Assembly: GCA_030280995.1 (NCBI GenBank) | Contig: JASXTE010000007.1 | Coordinates: forward strand, 10,693,001 to 10,757,000 | DNA from: Hemileia vastatrix | Lineage: Eukaryota > Basidiomycota > Pucciniomycetes > Pucciniales > Zaghouaniaceae | Direction of reading: 5' to 3' | DNA: 64,000 nucleotides | Shown here: positions 34,976 to 46,144 of the stretch, piece after piece | How the letters are laid out: the number at the start of each line of letters is the position of its first letter | Position numbering within the stretch: the stretch's first letter is position 1 | Notes under the pieces: model-generated | What the model saw: only the letters and a program-made list of their open reading frames with translations | Database searches by the model: none | What the model was told of the DNA's origin: nothing | Position numbers and translations under genes: made by a program

Positions 34976-36235
34976 ATGCCTTCCTCACTTTCAAATCGTG
35001 ATAAATTACATAAAGCAATGACTTTCATGGCGCTTGAACTGCTCTTGGACTCTGATTCCGATTCTGATCTAGAAGAAGATTTTGTCGTTTTATCAAAAAT
35101 GGCCAGGAAACGTTACCTTCTTCCCAGAAAGCCTCAAGTACTTCATACCCCCAAGTACACCATCCAAACACTTCTTAGCCTATCTACACCCAGTTTTAGA
35201 CAGCTGTTCAGGACTTCTCAGGAATGTTTCCTTAAATTGCTTGAGCTTATTCAGGATCATCCCATATTTCACAATAATTCTCAAAAAGAACAACGACATC
35301 CTTCAATTCAATTGGCCATCACACTATGTCGTTTGGGTTCAAATGGTAATGGAGCCGCTTTGAAACGTTTAGAAAATGTCTTTGATTTAGGGTATGGTTC
35401 ATTTAACACTTATACCAAACGATGTATCACTGCCATCAACTCCTTGGAATCTCAACTTCTCACCTGGCCAACAAAAGAAGAGTGACTTGAATCATCTCAG
35501 GTTATGCAAGCAGAGGGCTTTCCAGGATGTATTGGTTTTGTTGATGGTACTACTATTCCTTTGAGCCAGAAACCTGGTCAAGGTGGAAACAATTACTTTG
35601 ACCGTAAAAAGAGGTAGATTATTTTTAACTCCTTTCATCCTCCTTGAAACTAACACAAACAAATATATCTTCTTTATAGATATTCAATTAACGTTCAGCT
35701 TATATGTGACGTAAACAAAAAATTTATATCATTCTTCGCTGGCTATCCTGGCTCATGTCATGACTCCTACGTCTTCCAAAGAATGCATATTTGAAATGAA
35801 CCTGAAAAATTCTTTGATGAAAATCAGTATCTTCTTGCAGATTCTGCTTATGTGAATGGAAAGTATGTACTTCCTGCTTTTCGGGGAGCAGCTTCAGAAG
35901 ACAGTCAAAATGCCAAATTCAACAATCATTTGGCAAAGTCAAGAGTCCGTATTGAACATTCTATTGGAATCTTGAAAGGCCGTTTTTCTAGTTTAAGGGA
36001 ATTAAGAAGTCCTCTTAGAAATAAATCTGAAATGGAGGCGGTGATCAACTGGATTCTGTGTTGCACTATACTTCATAACCTACTTGCTGACCTCAAAGAT
36101 CAATGGTTAGAGCTGTATGAAGATGAACAAGTTGATTCACCTCCGACTATATCCAACACTTCTATTTCTCAATCAACTAGTATAAGGGCGAAAATCCTTC
36201 CAATAACACTCCAACATTTTTCAACGCAATTTTAA
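34976..36235 (+). pseudogene. Harbinger transposase of D, two stops
   Basis: Same gene as 20040-21299, with the same exon structure: exon 1 34976-35613, 66-bp intron 35614-35679, exon 2 35680-36235. Compared base by base with E it has a TGA at about 35484 where E has CGA (a C-to-T change) and a TGA at about 35792 where E has TCA. The catalytic blocks FVDGTT, ADSAY and RIEHSIG are all still present. It is therefore a recently disabled copy. Confidence 0.9.
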
Positions 36236-36775
36236 TTTTTTTCTCTTTCTCTTCAAATTATCAATTTGCATGTATTATTCACTGAGAATGGTAAATTTTT
36301 TTGCATATTTTTTTTGTTTTTGAATTTGCTGTTAAAGTCTTATTTTTTTTTCTCTCTGTGTTTTCTTTCATCAACTCAACATGAAATCGCATATTTTCAG
36401 CAAACGCATATTTTTTCAGTCACTCAAAGGTTAAGAAAGAGTTGGAAGGGAAGATTAAGGGTTCCGAGGCATTTTAAATGAAGAAAAGGGTCTGGGAGAG
36501 GTTGAGAGGGGTGAAATGGGGATCAAAAGAGGATGGCATACAATGGGGCTGGGAGGATAGCGAAAGGCATGGGGAGGGAAGACAAGCATGTGTTGATAGA
36601 ATTGAAAGGGATGGAGATTGGTGCAAACAGAGTGTGAAAATAGGAGGATGAACTCTGTTCTTCGGGCGAAGAACAGAGTTCACTTCCATAAAATATTAGC
36701 TGAAACATAGTTTTCAATTCTGTAAAAACAGTTGTAAGTAATAGAAAAAGTCACTGATTTTTTTTATATGTAATC

Positions 36776-36852
36776 CTTGCTTTACGAGGAGACTTTTGTG
36801 ACGAAGCAGATTTTTGAGTTACCTTTTGAGATTTGGAATGTCTGGGAGGCAT
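36776..36852 (-). pseudogene. Start of the Harbinger accessory gene, remnant in D
   Basis: ATG at 36852 and about 25 codons identical to the start of the gene at 17268, then a sharp break after CGTAAAGCAAG. The sequence upstream (to 37223) also matches the left end of E. This shows D derives from a full two-gene element. Confidence 0.85.
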
Positions 36853-37226
36853 TATGAAACTGGCACATAACAAGAAAAAAGATTAAAAAGTAGAAGAAAT
36901 AAGTAAAAAAGAATGTAAACATGCCTGGTCAAAAAATTGAAAATGTCAGGAAGGGGTGTGTGCCGAGGATTGATGGGTAGGTAGCGAGGAAGGTCAGTGT
37001 GTCACATGTGACAGGGATGGGGTAAGAAAGGAAGGGATGTTTTGTGGCCAAAATGTGGTTGTGAAAAAAAACGGGAAAAAAGTGCTGATTTGAGGTCATA
37101 ACTGACACCCTTTTTTGAAATAAGTGACTTTTTTGCAAAATTTAAGTGCTGATTTGTAAGTGCTGATTTGGTTTGAAATCCGCACTTAATTTAAGTGCGG
37201 ATTTGCCAGAACTGACACCCCCTAAT

Positions 37227-37660
37227 GTGTGTTCCCTATGGGATTTATCCCATCTTTTCTTCTCATATTCAAATGCTTTATCAATACAAGTTTGAGCATG
37301 TTTTCTGCACAGTTGTTGCATTTGAACAAAAGATTTGACACCAGGGTGTAATTCCAATTTAGGCAATTTACTATTGAGTATTTGAGCAGGAGTATGAGGG
37401 ACATAACCTAGCCAAAGATCAAAAGGTTTCTTTTGAGTAACAGAGTGAACAGTGCTATTATAAGCAAATTCAAGACCAGTCAATAAGGTGACCCAGTCAT
37501 GAGTAAATCTGTCATTGTCTTTATATTCCAATCCAAAGGCACAATACCTTCTAATCATATCTTCTAGAGTTTGAATCATTCTTTCAGCTTGACCATCATT
37601 TTGGGGATGGTGAGCAGTAGATAATTTTAATTCACAACCACATATATCCATTAGAGACAT
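37227..37660 (-). pseudogene. Integrase of C, middle part (between B and D)
   Basis: Continues the integrase frame cut by B: SLMDICGCELKLSTAHHPQ, then DGQAERMIQTLEDMIRRY with the catalytic Glu, AYNSTVHSVTQKKPFDLWLGY and EKKRWDKSHREHT, where D begins. The frame is open over the whole piece. The GACAT at 37656-37660 is B's target duplication. Confidence 0.85.
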
Positions 37661-38433
37661 TGTCACGCGCCACGTGACACTCGAGGCAAAATCAACTCAT
37701 TAAATCAATAATATTGAGTCCTAAATCTATACTCGAAGCGCAGAAAGCAATTCTCCATAGCAACTTCGATTTTCCTTTGTGTACTTACTATTTAACTGCG
37801 CTAGCCTAAACTCTAAATCTAAATTAGTCAATCTCCCAATAGGGTACATTAGTCCTTTTTAATAAGCAACGCACAGCGCTAGGTTCAACGAAATAGTACA
37901 GTAGTAGTTTTTCATTAAAGTTTTGTTAATTAATTAAAAAGGGGTAAATTGAGCATGGACGGATATTTAGCGAAGAAGGTCTAAGTGTATGTTAGTAATG
38001 GTCAATGGAATGGGAATGGTGCGATGGAAGGGAGGTCAATGCGAGGAGGAACAAAGGATATAAAAGGGGTTGGGTATTTTGTTTGATATTCCTTAGAATT
38101 AAATTATAAAATCGTATTTACATTAATAGTGGTAAATCTTTAAAGTTAAAATCATTGTTATTGTATCTTTCTCTTATTTTCTCAATATTCATTTCTAAAT
38201 CCTAAATCTTTGATTATTGAGTTTCCAACCCTTCGTGAGATTTTAAGAATTACTATTACCTCTGAAACTAGTCTATAATTCTTCTTGAACGAACCTCGAA
38301 CCTGTAGCTATTACTTCGAGTGACCTTTGAATCATTTCCTCGAATCATTCCTCTGTGCTTCGAAGAAGTTTCTAAATCCCTCATCTCACTTACAGGAACA
38401 TCCTCGACCTTGTGCGTAGGTCGTCCGGTGACA
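37661..38433 (+). repeat. 5' LTR of element B
   Basis: 773 bp. The first 19 bases (TGTCACGCGCCACGTGACA) nearly form a hairpin, and the LTR ends GGTGACA. TATAAAA at 38059-38065 is followed by a GGGGTTGGG block. Compared with the 3' LTR most differences are transitions and an 11-bp GGAATGGGAAT-type unit is present once rather than twice. Confidence 0.93.
38059..38065 (+). promoter_or_regulatory. TATA box in LTR of B
   Basis: TATAAAA in the middle of the LTR, conserved at 45765-45771 in the 3' copy. It is the expected start region for the element transcript. Confidence 0.6.
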
Positions 38434-38504
38434 GTATAATTTAATTCTCCGTAGTTCTCATTCTTTGCACTACTACGTCCTTTTAGGTGTTTCTAAAATT
38501 TTAA

Positions 38505-39691
38505 ATGGCACCTGTTCAACGCATTCCTCCTACGGGCGCTACTACTAGAGCTCGCGCTAGAGGCAGGCCAACAGCCACAAGGTCTGTTTCTTGCACTCAC
38601 TCTTTGGAACCACTCAACCTTAGGGAACGGCAACATTCAGTTCAATCTGTAGAAGACATCCCACAAGATTTTGAGGATTCTAGTGACGAAGAAGAAGGAG
38701 AGGATACAATGCACGAGGCACCATCCGCCCCTGCCAATCACCCTGCTGGCCAATCCTCAGAACCTGGACCATATAACTCTCTGGAAGATTTCATGAGACT
38801 TTTCATGAAAACCCTCTCAAATCCAACGTCTTCAGAGGCATCTAAGTTCAAAACTCCTTCTATGAAATCTCCTGATAAATTTGACGGAGATCACCCCGAC
38901 AGATTGCGACCCTTCTTGCAAACCTGCAAGCTACTGTTCCATAATGACCCTCGAACCTTTAAAAGTGACCGATCAAAGGTTGTTTACGCTTCTTCATTCC
39001 TAGCTGGGAAAGCAGCAAGATGGTTCAACCTAATCTACTCATGCTTTTTTTGACAGAAACCAACTTACTTATCAATAATTGGGAAAAGTTCAAAGACCAA
39101 CTTTTTACATTGTTTGGGGATCCTAATGAAACGGACAACGCCGAAATTGAACTTGATTTTCTTCGCATGAGTGATAATGGTAAAGCCTCTGAATATATCT
39201 CGAAATTCAGGGCACTTCAAACTCGAGTAGGTTGGAATGATGCTGCCCTTAAGTATCATTTCAAGAAAGGGCTTCCTTCGAGGATTCTAGATCAATTAAA
39301 TCTTCACGGTCAGAAGATGACTACTTTAACGGATTTAATGGATCAAACCCTCAAACTTGACGGCGTTTATCAAGGACGACTTCAACATCGTCGATATGGC
39401 AACAAATCTCAGGGCCTAAATTTTAAATCGGGACCTTCTTCACACCCACAACCAAATCAATCCTCCTTGACTCAATCCAAACCCAATAAGGGAAAGGATA
39501 AACCTGGACCAAAAGGCTCGACCCCAGGCGATATCAGCAAAGTACTGGATCCTAAAGGGAAACTTAAAGAAGCTGAGAGGAAAAGACAAGCAGATAATGG
39601 GTTATGTATGTATTGTGGGGGTAAGCACAAGTTGGAAGACTGTGTAAAGTTAAAGGAAAGAGAAGGTACTAGTTCAAAGTCAAAAAACTAG
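38505..39691 (+). pseudogene. Gag of element B, one frameshift
   Basis: ATG 38505, 72 bp after the LTR. The N-terminus is Arg-rich (RIPPTGATTRARARGRP) and acidic around residues 55-75. Then comes a capsid domain beginning MKSPDKFDGDHPDRLRPFLQ (Retrotrans_gag type), with SFLAGKAARWFN. The frame slips by one base at a T run near 39045; the next frame carries NWEKFKDQLFTLFGDP, FRALQTRVGW and a zinc knuckle CMYCGGKHKLEDC near residue 365 (one residue shorter than the usual C-x2-C-x4-H-x4-C). Stop TAG 39689-39691. The gag type is the one common in rust-fungus Gypsy elements. Confidence 0.88.
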
Positions 39692-39705
39692 TAGATAGTT
39701 TACTT

Positions 39706-42700
39706 GTGTGCAAAGCAAACTATCTTATCTCTCCCAGTGCACAGAACCTCCATGTCTTAAGGACTGGAGTTGCCTTAAACCGCTTGAGATTCATTCTTTT
39801 TAAGGAGGATATCCCCTTCAGTTGTCTTATAGACTCTGGAGCTTCAATTTCTTTTGTTAGTTTATCTTTTGATGAGAAGCTTCAACTAACATTTACAGAT
39901 ATTGATCAAACTCCAATCTATTTGGTTGAATCAGAGGAACCCAAATATTGGGTAAGTAAGAAAGTTTTATGGGTTTTCAACTTTCCGAACTTTCCGAACT
40001 TTCCCCCTTCGAGTGGGAATCATCAGTCTTGGACGCCTCAAGGATGGACGATACCATTCTTGGCCATGACTTTTTAACGCATTGGAATCCTGAAATTGAT
40101 TGGACTAGGGGATTGATCACCCCACGCTCTAAGTATATTTCTGATTCTTCAATGCAGGTCAATAGGGAGTTAAACAACCCGCCTGACAACGTCCTGCTAG
40201 AGGACAAGTCTCTGCCAGATGACTTGCAAGCATCTGATCCTTCTTTAAATGAGAAATTGGCTAACCCTTCTAGCTCGATGACTTCACTCGAAGAGGATTT
40301 AAATTGCCTCGAAGTAATCGAATTCTGCTCTCTCAATACAGGTATCCCCTTGACAGATTCTCTCGAAGATGAAGAGGACGACCAAATCAACGTTGAAGCC
40401 ATTAAATCAACTCGACCTGAAATCTACCATGATTTCCTCGATGATTTCTCAATCCTTAAGGCCGATAAGTTACCACCTCATCGACCCTACGATCATCAAA
40501 TAGAGTTAATAGGCCCAGTACCTCCGGCAGGTCCTGTCTATTCTTTATCGAAGGACGAATCTCAAGTTCTTCGAGACTACATTGCAGAGAATGTAGCCAA
40601 AGGTTTCATCAGAGCCAGTAAATCTCCAACCGGCTCCCCTGTCCTCTTTGTAAAAAAGAAGGACGGTAGTCTTAGGTTGTGTGTTGACTATAGAAAGCTC
40701 AACACAGTCACTAAGAAGAATGCATATCCTGTTCCTCCTATGTCATTACTTCTTACCCTTTTCAATGGTGCTAATTTCTTTTCTAAAATTGATCTTAGAG
40801 GCGCTTACAATCTTATTCGCATTGCGGAAGGTCATGAACCACTGACTGCAATGCGCACTAGATTTGGTAGTTTTGAATATTTAGTTATGCCTTTTGGATT
40901 ATGTAACGCACCTTCAACTTTTCAAACTTTTGTTAATGATATCTTTCAAGATGTTGTTGAACAATTTGTAGTCGTCTATTTAGATGATATTTTAATATTC
41001 TCGAAAACACTGGATGAACATATTCATCATGTTCGACAGGTCCTAAATCGTCTTCGAGATCATGGTCTCTACGCCAAGCATAATAAATGCGAATTCCACC
41101 TCAAATCAATTGATTTTTTGGGTTTTACATTGTCCACTGACGGTTTAGTCATGGATGACAAAAAAGTCCAGAAAATCCTGGAATGGCCTGAGCCCAAAAA
41201 CATTAAATCACTCCAAGGATTTTCGGGTTTTGCAAACTTCTATAGAAGACTAATTAAAGATTACTCTAAAACTATTTACAATCTTACTTCTCTTCTAAGA
41301 AAAGATATCCCTTTTGTTTTTACTTCTACAGCACGAAAGGAATTCGAAGCACTAAAAACGGCGTTCACCACAGCCCCAATTCTTCAACATTTTGATCCTT
41401 CTGCCTCAACAATAGTTGAGACAGATGCAAGCAATTATGCTATTGCAGGGGTCATCTCCCAATTAAATCCTGAAACAAATTTGTTTCATCATGTTGCTTT
41501 TGAGTCACGCAAACTCATAGCTGCAGAATTAAATTATGAAATTCATGACAAAGAGCTTTTAGCTATTATCCATTGTCTTAAAAAATGGCATTCTTTTCTT
41601 CTCAGCCTAGATAGTCCTTTTCAAATTTTAACAGATCATAATGCTTTGAAATACTTCATGTCTTCTAAAGTGTTAACCAGGCATCAAGCCAGGTGGGCTG
41701 AATTTTTGTCTGAATTTTCTTTCTCTATTTCCTATCGCCCAGGAAAAAACTGCATTGTCCCAGATATCTTGTCACGTCGGGACGACATTTACCCACAGCG
41801 GGGGGATGCATTTGCTGACAAGAACCCAGCAAATGTGCAATCAATCTTCAACAAATCAATGTTAACGACTCATCAAATTAATTCGATGACAATTCAATCT
41901 TTTTGAAATCCACTATCCAACATCCTTGAAGCTCAGTCGAAGGACGATTATTGTTTAGGGTTAAAAGACAAAATACTCTCGAAGCAAGGGGCCAAAAGAT
42001 TTAGTATTGAATCAGGTCTATTAGTCTTTGAAGGTAGAGTAGTCATACCCGACAACAATGAGATAAAATTATGGATTTTCAACAGTTGAGATGATTCTCC
42101 ATTAGCTGGTCATTTTGGGGTTGATAAAACCTACCAGTTAATAGCGAGGGATTTCTTCTGGCCAGGTATGACCAGGGAAATCAAGGCCTATATAAAAGCT
42201 TGTTACAAATGTAATAGGAATAAGGCTCCCTGTCACCGGAAGCATGGGTTGCTTCAACCACTTCCTATTCCCTCTAAACCTTGGGAATATTTATCGATGG
42301 ATTTTATTTCTCAACTTCCTATTTCTAATGATTTTGATGCTATATTAGTAATAGTAGATAAATTTTCAAAAATGTCTATTTTTATTAAAACCACTACTAC
42401 TGCTACAGCAGAAGATTTGTCAAAATTGTTTCTAGAATATGTATTTTCCAAACACGGCTTACCAAATGATATTATTTCAGATAGAGGCTCATTGTTTGTA
42501 TTCACATTCTGGACCCAACTGTGTCGACAACTCAATATCACGAGGAACCTCTCCACGGCCTATCACCCTGAAACCGACGGTCAAACAGAAAGAGTTAACC
42601 AAATACTTGAACAATATCTTTGAATGTATGTCAGTTACCAACAAGACGATTGGACCACATGGTTACCACTGGCCGAATTTGCTTATAATAACTCAACTCA

Positions 42701-43346
42701 TTCTTTGACACGACAATCTCCCTTCGAAACCATTTATGGATAACATCCTCGATTCAACTCAATCCATGTAGGAACTAATCATCCTGCGGAACATTATCTT
42801 TGAACTATATCACGACTCCAAGAAGAACTTAAAACAAATTTGGAATCAGCGATTCGAAGATACAAGGAACAGGCCGACAAACATTGACAATCTGCTCCTT
42901 CTTTTAAACCAGGCGACAAAGTATGGCTCGACGCACGAAACATTTGAACAACAAGACCATCAAAGAAACTGGCTGAAAAGCGCTTGGGACCATTCGAAAT
43001 CAACTCTGAAGTCTCTAAAACTGCATTTCGACTCAAGTTACCTCCTAAATGGCAGGCAATTCACCCTGTTTTCCATGTATCTCTCCTGGAACTGGCTCGA
43101 GAAATATACCCGGGCAAGAACCAACCCCCTCCGGAACCGGTTGAAGTAGAAGATCATCTAGAGTGGTAAGTAAGTAGTATCCTTGATTCAAGAATACGCA
43201 AGGGGAAACTTCAATACCTCGTGGAATGGGAAGGCTTCCTCAATGACTCAGACAAAACATCCTGGGAACCAGCCATCAATGTTTCTAACGCTCCTGAACT
43301 CCTAAAATCTTTTCATTTGAAATATCCTTTAAAACCAAAACCTTAA
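39706..43346 (+). pseudogene. Pol of element B: protease, RT, RNase H, integrase, chromodomain
   Basis: Protease with IDSGASISFV near 39830, one frameshift at about 39965, then a single frame from 39969 to TAA 43344-43346. RT: LCVDYRKLN, MPFGLCNAPSTFQ, YLDD at 40977-40988. RNase H: ETDASNYA, ELLAIIHCLKKW, TDHNAL. Integrase: H-x3-H (about 42110), CYKCNRNK, MDFISQLP, ISDRGSLF, AYHPETDGQTERVNQ. Then FHVSLL (GPY-like) and a clear chromodomain (LQYLVEWEGF .. SDKTSWEP) at about 43170-43330. In-frame stops at 41904, 42087, 42621, 42741, 42801, 42885, 42945 and 43167 (six TGA, two TAA). Several sit where the family has Arg (EQYL-x-MYVS, RNI-x-TTRPSKKL), as expected for CGA to TGA. Confidence 0.93.
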
Positions 43347-43924
43347 AATTTCTTTATTTAAAATTTTCTTTTCTTTTTCTTTCTTTCTTTAAAATCTAAA
43401 ACACCTCTTAAATTTCTTAGCCTTGTTTTCTTTTTTCTCTCTTCTTTTTTTCTTTCTTCTCCTTCTATAAAATTCCCTCCAAAACCAACTAAAAATAAAA
43501 TCAAAATTAAAATTAAAATAAAATTAAATTAAATTAAAATAAATAGAATAAATATAAATAATAAAATAAAATAAAATAAAATAAATAGAATAAACATAAA
43601 TAATAAAATAAAATAAAAAACTCTTAAATCTCTCTAAATATTTTCTTTCTTTTCTTTTTCAATTCTTTAAATACATTCTTTTCTTAAATTCTCTTCAAAA
43701 AATTTCTCTTCCACAAATTTATTTTCTCTTTTAAAAAACTTTCTTTCCTTCGAATCATCAAATCTTGTACGACACGACCATTTCCTTGAACTTAACTTCA
43801 ACCTCTAAATCGCCCTATAATAATTCTTCGAAACAAATAATTCTTCTTTTCAAATTTTCTTAAATTCTAAATTCTGTTCTTTTTCTTTTCTTTCTTCTTC
43901 CTCTCTTTTCAACTAAAATTTCTT

Positions 43925-43957
<33 letters not shown>

Positions 43958-44317
43958 TTTTTCTTTCATTAAATCCTCAATTTAACAAATTCATCTCAAT
44001 CACAAAAACCGTTTCTTTTTTGTAATCTTTCTTTTCTTACATAAAAAATTTCCCTTTTTTAAAAAAAAAAAAACATTAAAAACTTCCTTCAATTAAACAA
44101 CCTTTTTTCTTTCTTTAAATTTCTTCTTTCAAATTCTAAAATTTTTTATTTTAAACTTCTTTTTTTCTTTTTCTCTCTCTCTCAAATCTTATAAAATTAA
44201 TAACATTCACCTACAATAAAAAAATAAAATAAAATAAAATAAAATAAAACTAAAATACAAATTTTTTCTACTTCTTTACATCTCTTTTTCATTTCAAATC
44301 TTTTCTTTTAATTTCTC
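43347..44317 (+). repeat. Low-complexity pyrimidine- and AAAAT-rich tract
   Basis: About 970 bp of T/C-rich sequence with blocks of AAAAT/AAATA units (43493-43615, 44216-44258), an A run with (AT)n at 43925-43958 and several more homopolymers. No ORF of interest. It separates pol from the antisense gene and may be its 3' flank. Confidence 0.85.
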
Positions 44318-45245
44318 TCAAACCAATCTTTTCATTTTCTCCAAAACTACCCTTATCTCCTTCCTGAATTTCTCAAATACCTCCTCCTCTCCTACCAGAA
44401 CCACCTCTCCCATCTCCAAGAGCTCCTCTGCGACGTCGAAGGAAGCCACGTCGATAATTGTGTCGACCTCCCCACATAGTTCTTCCACGAACCTTACTCG
44501 TCGACCTTGACGAGGTTTCTTTGATCACACCTGGTCCAGGGTGTCTTCAGGTTCTTCAATTACTTCCGTGGCTGGATGGTTTGCCTCAGTTGGTATAACC
44601 GATGCAGGCTCCGCAATCGGCTCTTCAAGGTTATTCGATGTCTAAAACAAAAAACTCATCAGTACTTCATCCCTAAAATAAACAAATAAAACTTACCTCA
44701 AAGATGGGGTCAGGTTCTAGAAATAACCTTGGAGCCACTTCAACCTCTACCTCTCTCTCTTCCTCATTGTCCTCAATGACCACCCGTCGTTTCTTGGGTG
44801 CCCGCCCAGGAACAGGGACTTCATCTTCATCCTCCTCCACCAACTCGTCGACCTCTTCCTCGACACCTCACTTCAAACTCGTGGCCTGGGTTACCCAGGT
44901 TGAGATCTCGTTGTTTAATTCCTTATCATTTTCCCCCACAGATTGTTCGTCTTCAATCGAGACATCCCAAATGTCTTCGACCACCTCTTTGGTTTTAGGA
45001 ATTACCCAAAACTTAGTCTTGGTAAACTGCTTTTTGATTTCCGCGTTCTTTGTCAACGCATCGCACGCCACTCGCCGCCAACGGCAAAACTCGCATTTCT
45101 GGCGAGCGCCTCGGGTCGCCGTACTTTTGACACAGAAATACTCCATGCTTTCACAAGCCGTGCAAGTCTGCGAAAACTGTTGTGTGATCATTCCCCCATC
45201 CGCTTTAGGGTGTGGAGGCGTAGGTGTGGGAGTGGGGCAGTTCAT
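44318..45245 (-). pseudogene. Antisense spliced gene in B with double C-x2-C-x6-C motif
   Basis: Runs against the element. ATG 45245; exon 1 45245-44697 (183 codons), 55-bp intron 44696-44642 (GTAAGT..TTTTAG), exon 2 44641-44318 (108 codons with stop), phase 0 preserved. Residues about 30-70 hold CTACESMEYFC and CEFCRWRRVAC, two C-x2-C-x6-C units like zinc-binding motifs common in basidiomycete proteins. An acidic region, PKKRRV (nuclear-localisation type) and a second acidic region follow; a charged helix ends the protein. Only two TGA codons interrupt (44870-44868, 44527-44525), both readable as former CGA. Its 5' end is 110 bp from the 3' LTR, so an antisense LTR promoter is possible. Function unknown; DNA binding is a guess. 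Confidence 0.7.
44642..44696 (-). other. Intron of the antisense gene
   Basis: 55 bp, donor GTAAGT at 44696-44691, acceptor TTTTAG ending at 44642. Removing it keeps the same frame open for 107 more codons bar one TGA, whereas reading through hits stops at once. The size fits the other introns in the window (55-90 bp). Confidence 0.7.
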
Positions 45246-45355
45246 TATAAAAATAAGTAATTAAGAAGTGAGGGAAAATTTATTAGAAAAAGGGAAACTA
45301 GTGTGGGAAGATGGCTCAAGCTCAACGGAGTTCGCAATTTTTATACCCGGGCATC

Positions 45356-46139
45356 TGTCACGCGCCACGTGACATTCGAGGTGAAATCAACTCATTAAAT
45401 CAATAATATCGAGTCCTAAATCTATACTCGAAGTGCAGAAAGCAATTCTCCATAGCAACTTCGATTTTCCTTTGTGTACTTACTATTTAACTGCTCTAGC
45501 CTAAACTCTAAATCTAAATTAGTCAATCTCCCAATAGGGTACATTAGTCCTTTTCAATAAGCGACGCACAGCGCTAGGTTCAACGAAATAGTACAGTAGT
45601 AGTTTTTCATTAAAGTTTTGTTAATTAATTAAAAAGGGGTAAATTGAGCATGGATGAATATTTAGCGAAGAAGGTCTAAGTGTATGTTAGTAATGGTCAA
45701 TGGAATGGGAATGGAATGGGAATGGTGCGATGGAAGGGAGGTCAATGCGAGGAGGAACAAAGGATATAAAAGGGGTTGGGTATTTTGTTTGATATTCCTT
45801 AGAATTAAATTATAAAATCGTATTTACATTAATAGTGGTAAATCTTTAAAGTTAAAATCATTGTTATTGTATCTTTCTCTTATTTTCTAAATATTCATTT
45901 CTAAATCCTAAATCTTTGATTATTGAGTTTCCAACCCTTCGTGAGATTTTAAGAATTACTATTACCTCTGAAACTAGTCTATAATTCTTCTCAAACAAAC
46001 CTCGAACCTGTAGCTATTACTTCGAGTGACCTTCGAATCATTTCCTCGAATCATTCCTCTGTGCTTCTAAGAAGTTTCTAAATCCCTCATCTCACTTACA
46101 GGAACATCCTTGACCTTGTGCGTAGGGCGTCCGGTGACA
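45356..46139 (+). repeat. 3' LTR of element B
   Basis: 784 bp, identical in structure to 37661-38433 but with an extra 11-bp unit near 45710. Ends GGTGACA followed by the GACAT duplication. No clean polypurine tract touches its start; the nearest purine run is at about 45271-45315. Confidence 0.93.
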
Positions 46140-46144
46140 GACAT

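Larger units (their letters stand above)
34668..37223. mobile_element. PIF/Harbinger element D, internally deleted copy of E's family
   Basis: 2,556 bp with the same AGGGGGTGTCAGTTCTGGCA ends and subterminal AAATCCGCACTTA arrays as E, and a perfect AAT duplication (34665-34667, 37224-37226). The transposase gene is on the plus strand. The accessory gene is reduced to its first 77 bases (36776-36852, minus), so about 2.2 kb was lost. The purine-rich segment 36429-36772 is inverted compared with E. It sits in the pol tail/integrase boundary of C. Confidence 0.9.
37661..46139 (+). mobile_element. Ty3/Gypsy chromovirus-type element B, complete
   Basis: 8,479 bp, LTR to LTR, flanked by a perfect 5-bp GACAT duplication (37656-37660, 46140-46144). 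Internal order: gag, protease, RT, RNase H, integrase, chromodomain, a long low-complexity stretch, an antisense spliced gene, 3' LTR. The family differs from A, C, G, J and L (short LTRs, different gag, YLDD RT). The LTRs differ by about 20 substitutions plus one 11-bp indel. Pol has eight in-frame stops, so the copy is inactive although young. Confidence 0.95.

Noticed and set aside
42311..42556. Minus-strand frame over the B integrase
   Set aside because: Shadow of the integrase reading frame.
44704..45264. Plus-strand 186-codon frame opposite the antisense gene of B
   Set aside because: Ser/Thr-rich shadow of the antisense frame. The minus strand has the intron, cysteine motifs and basic motif; the plus frame has none.
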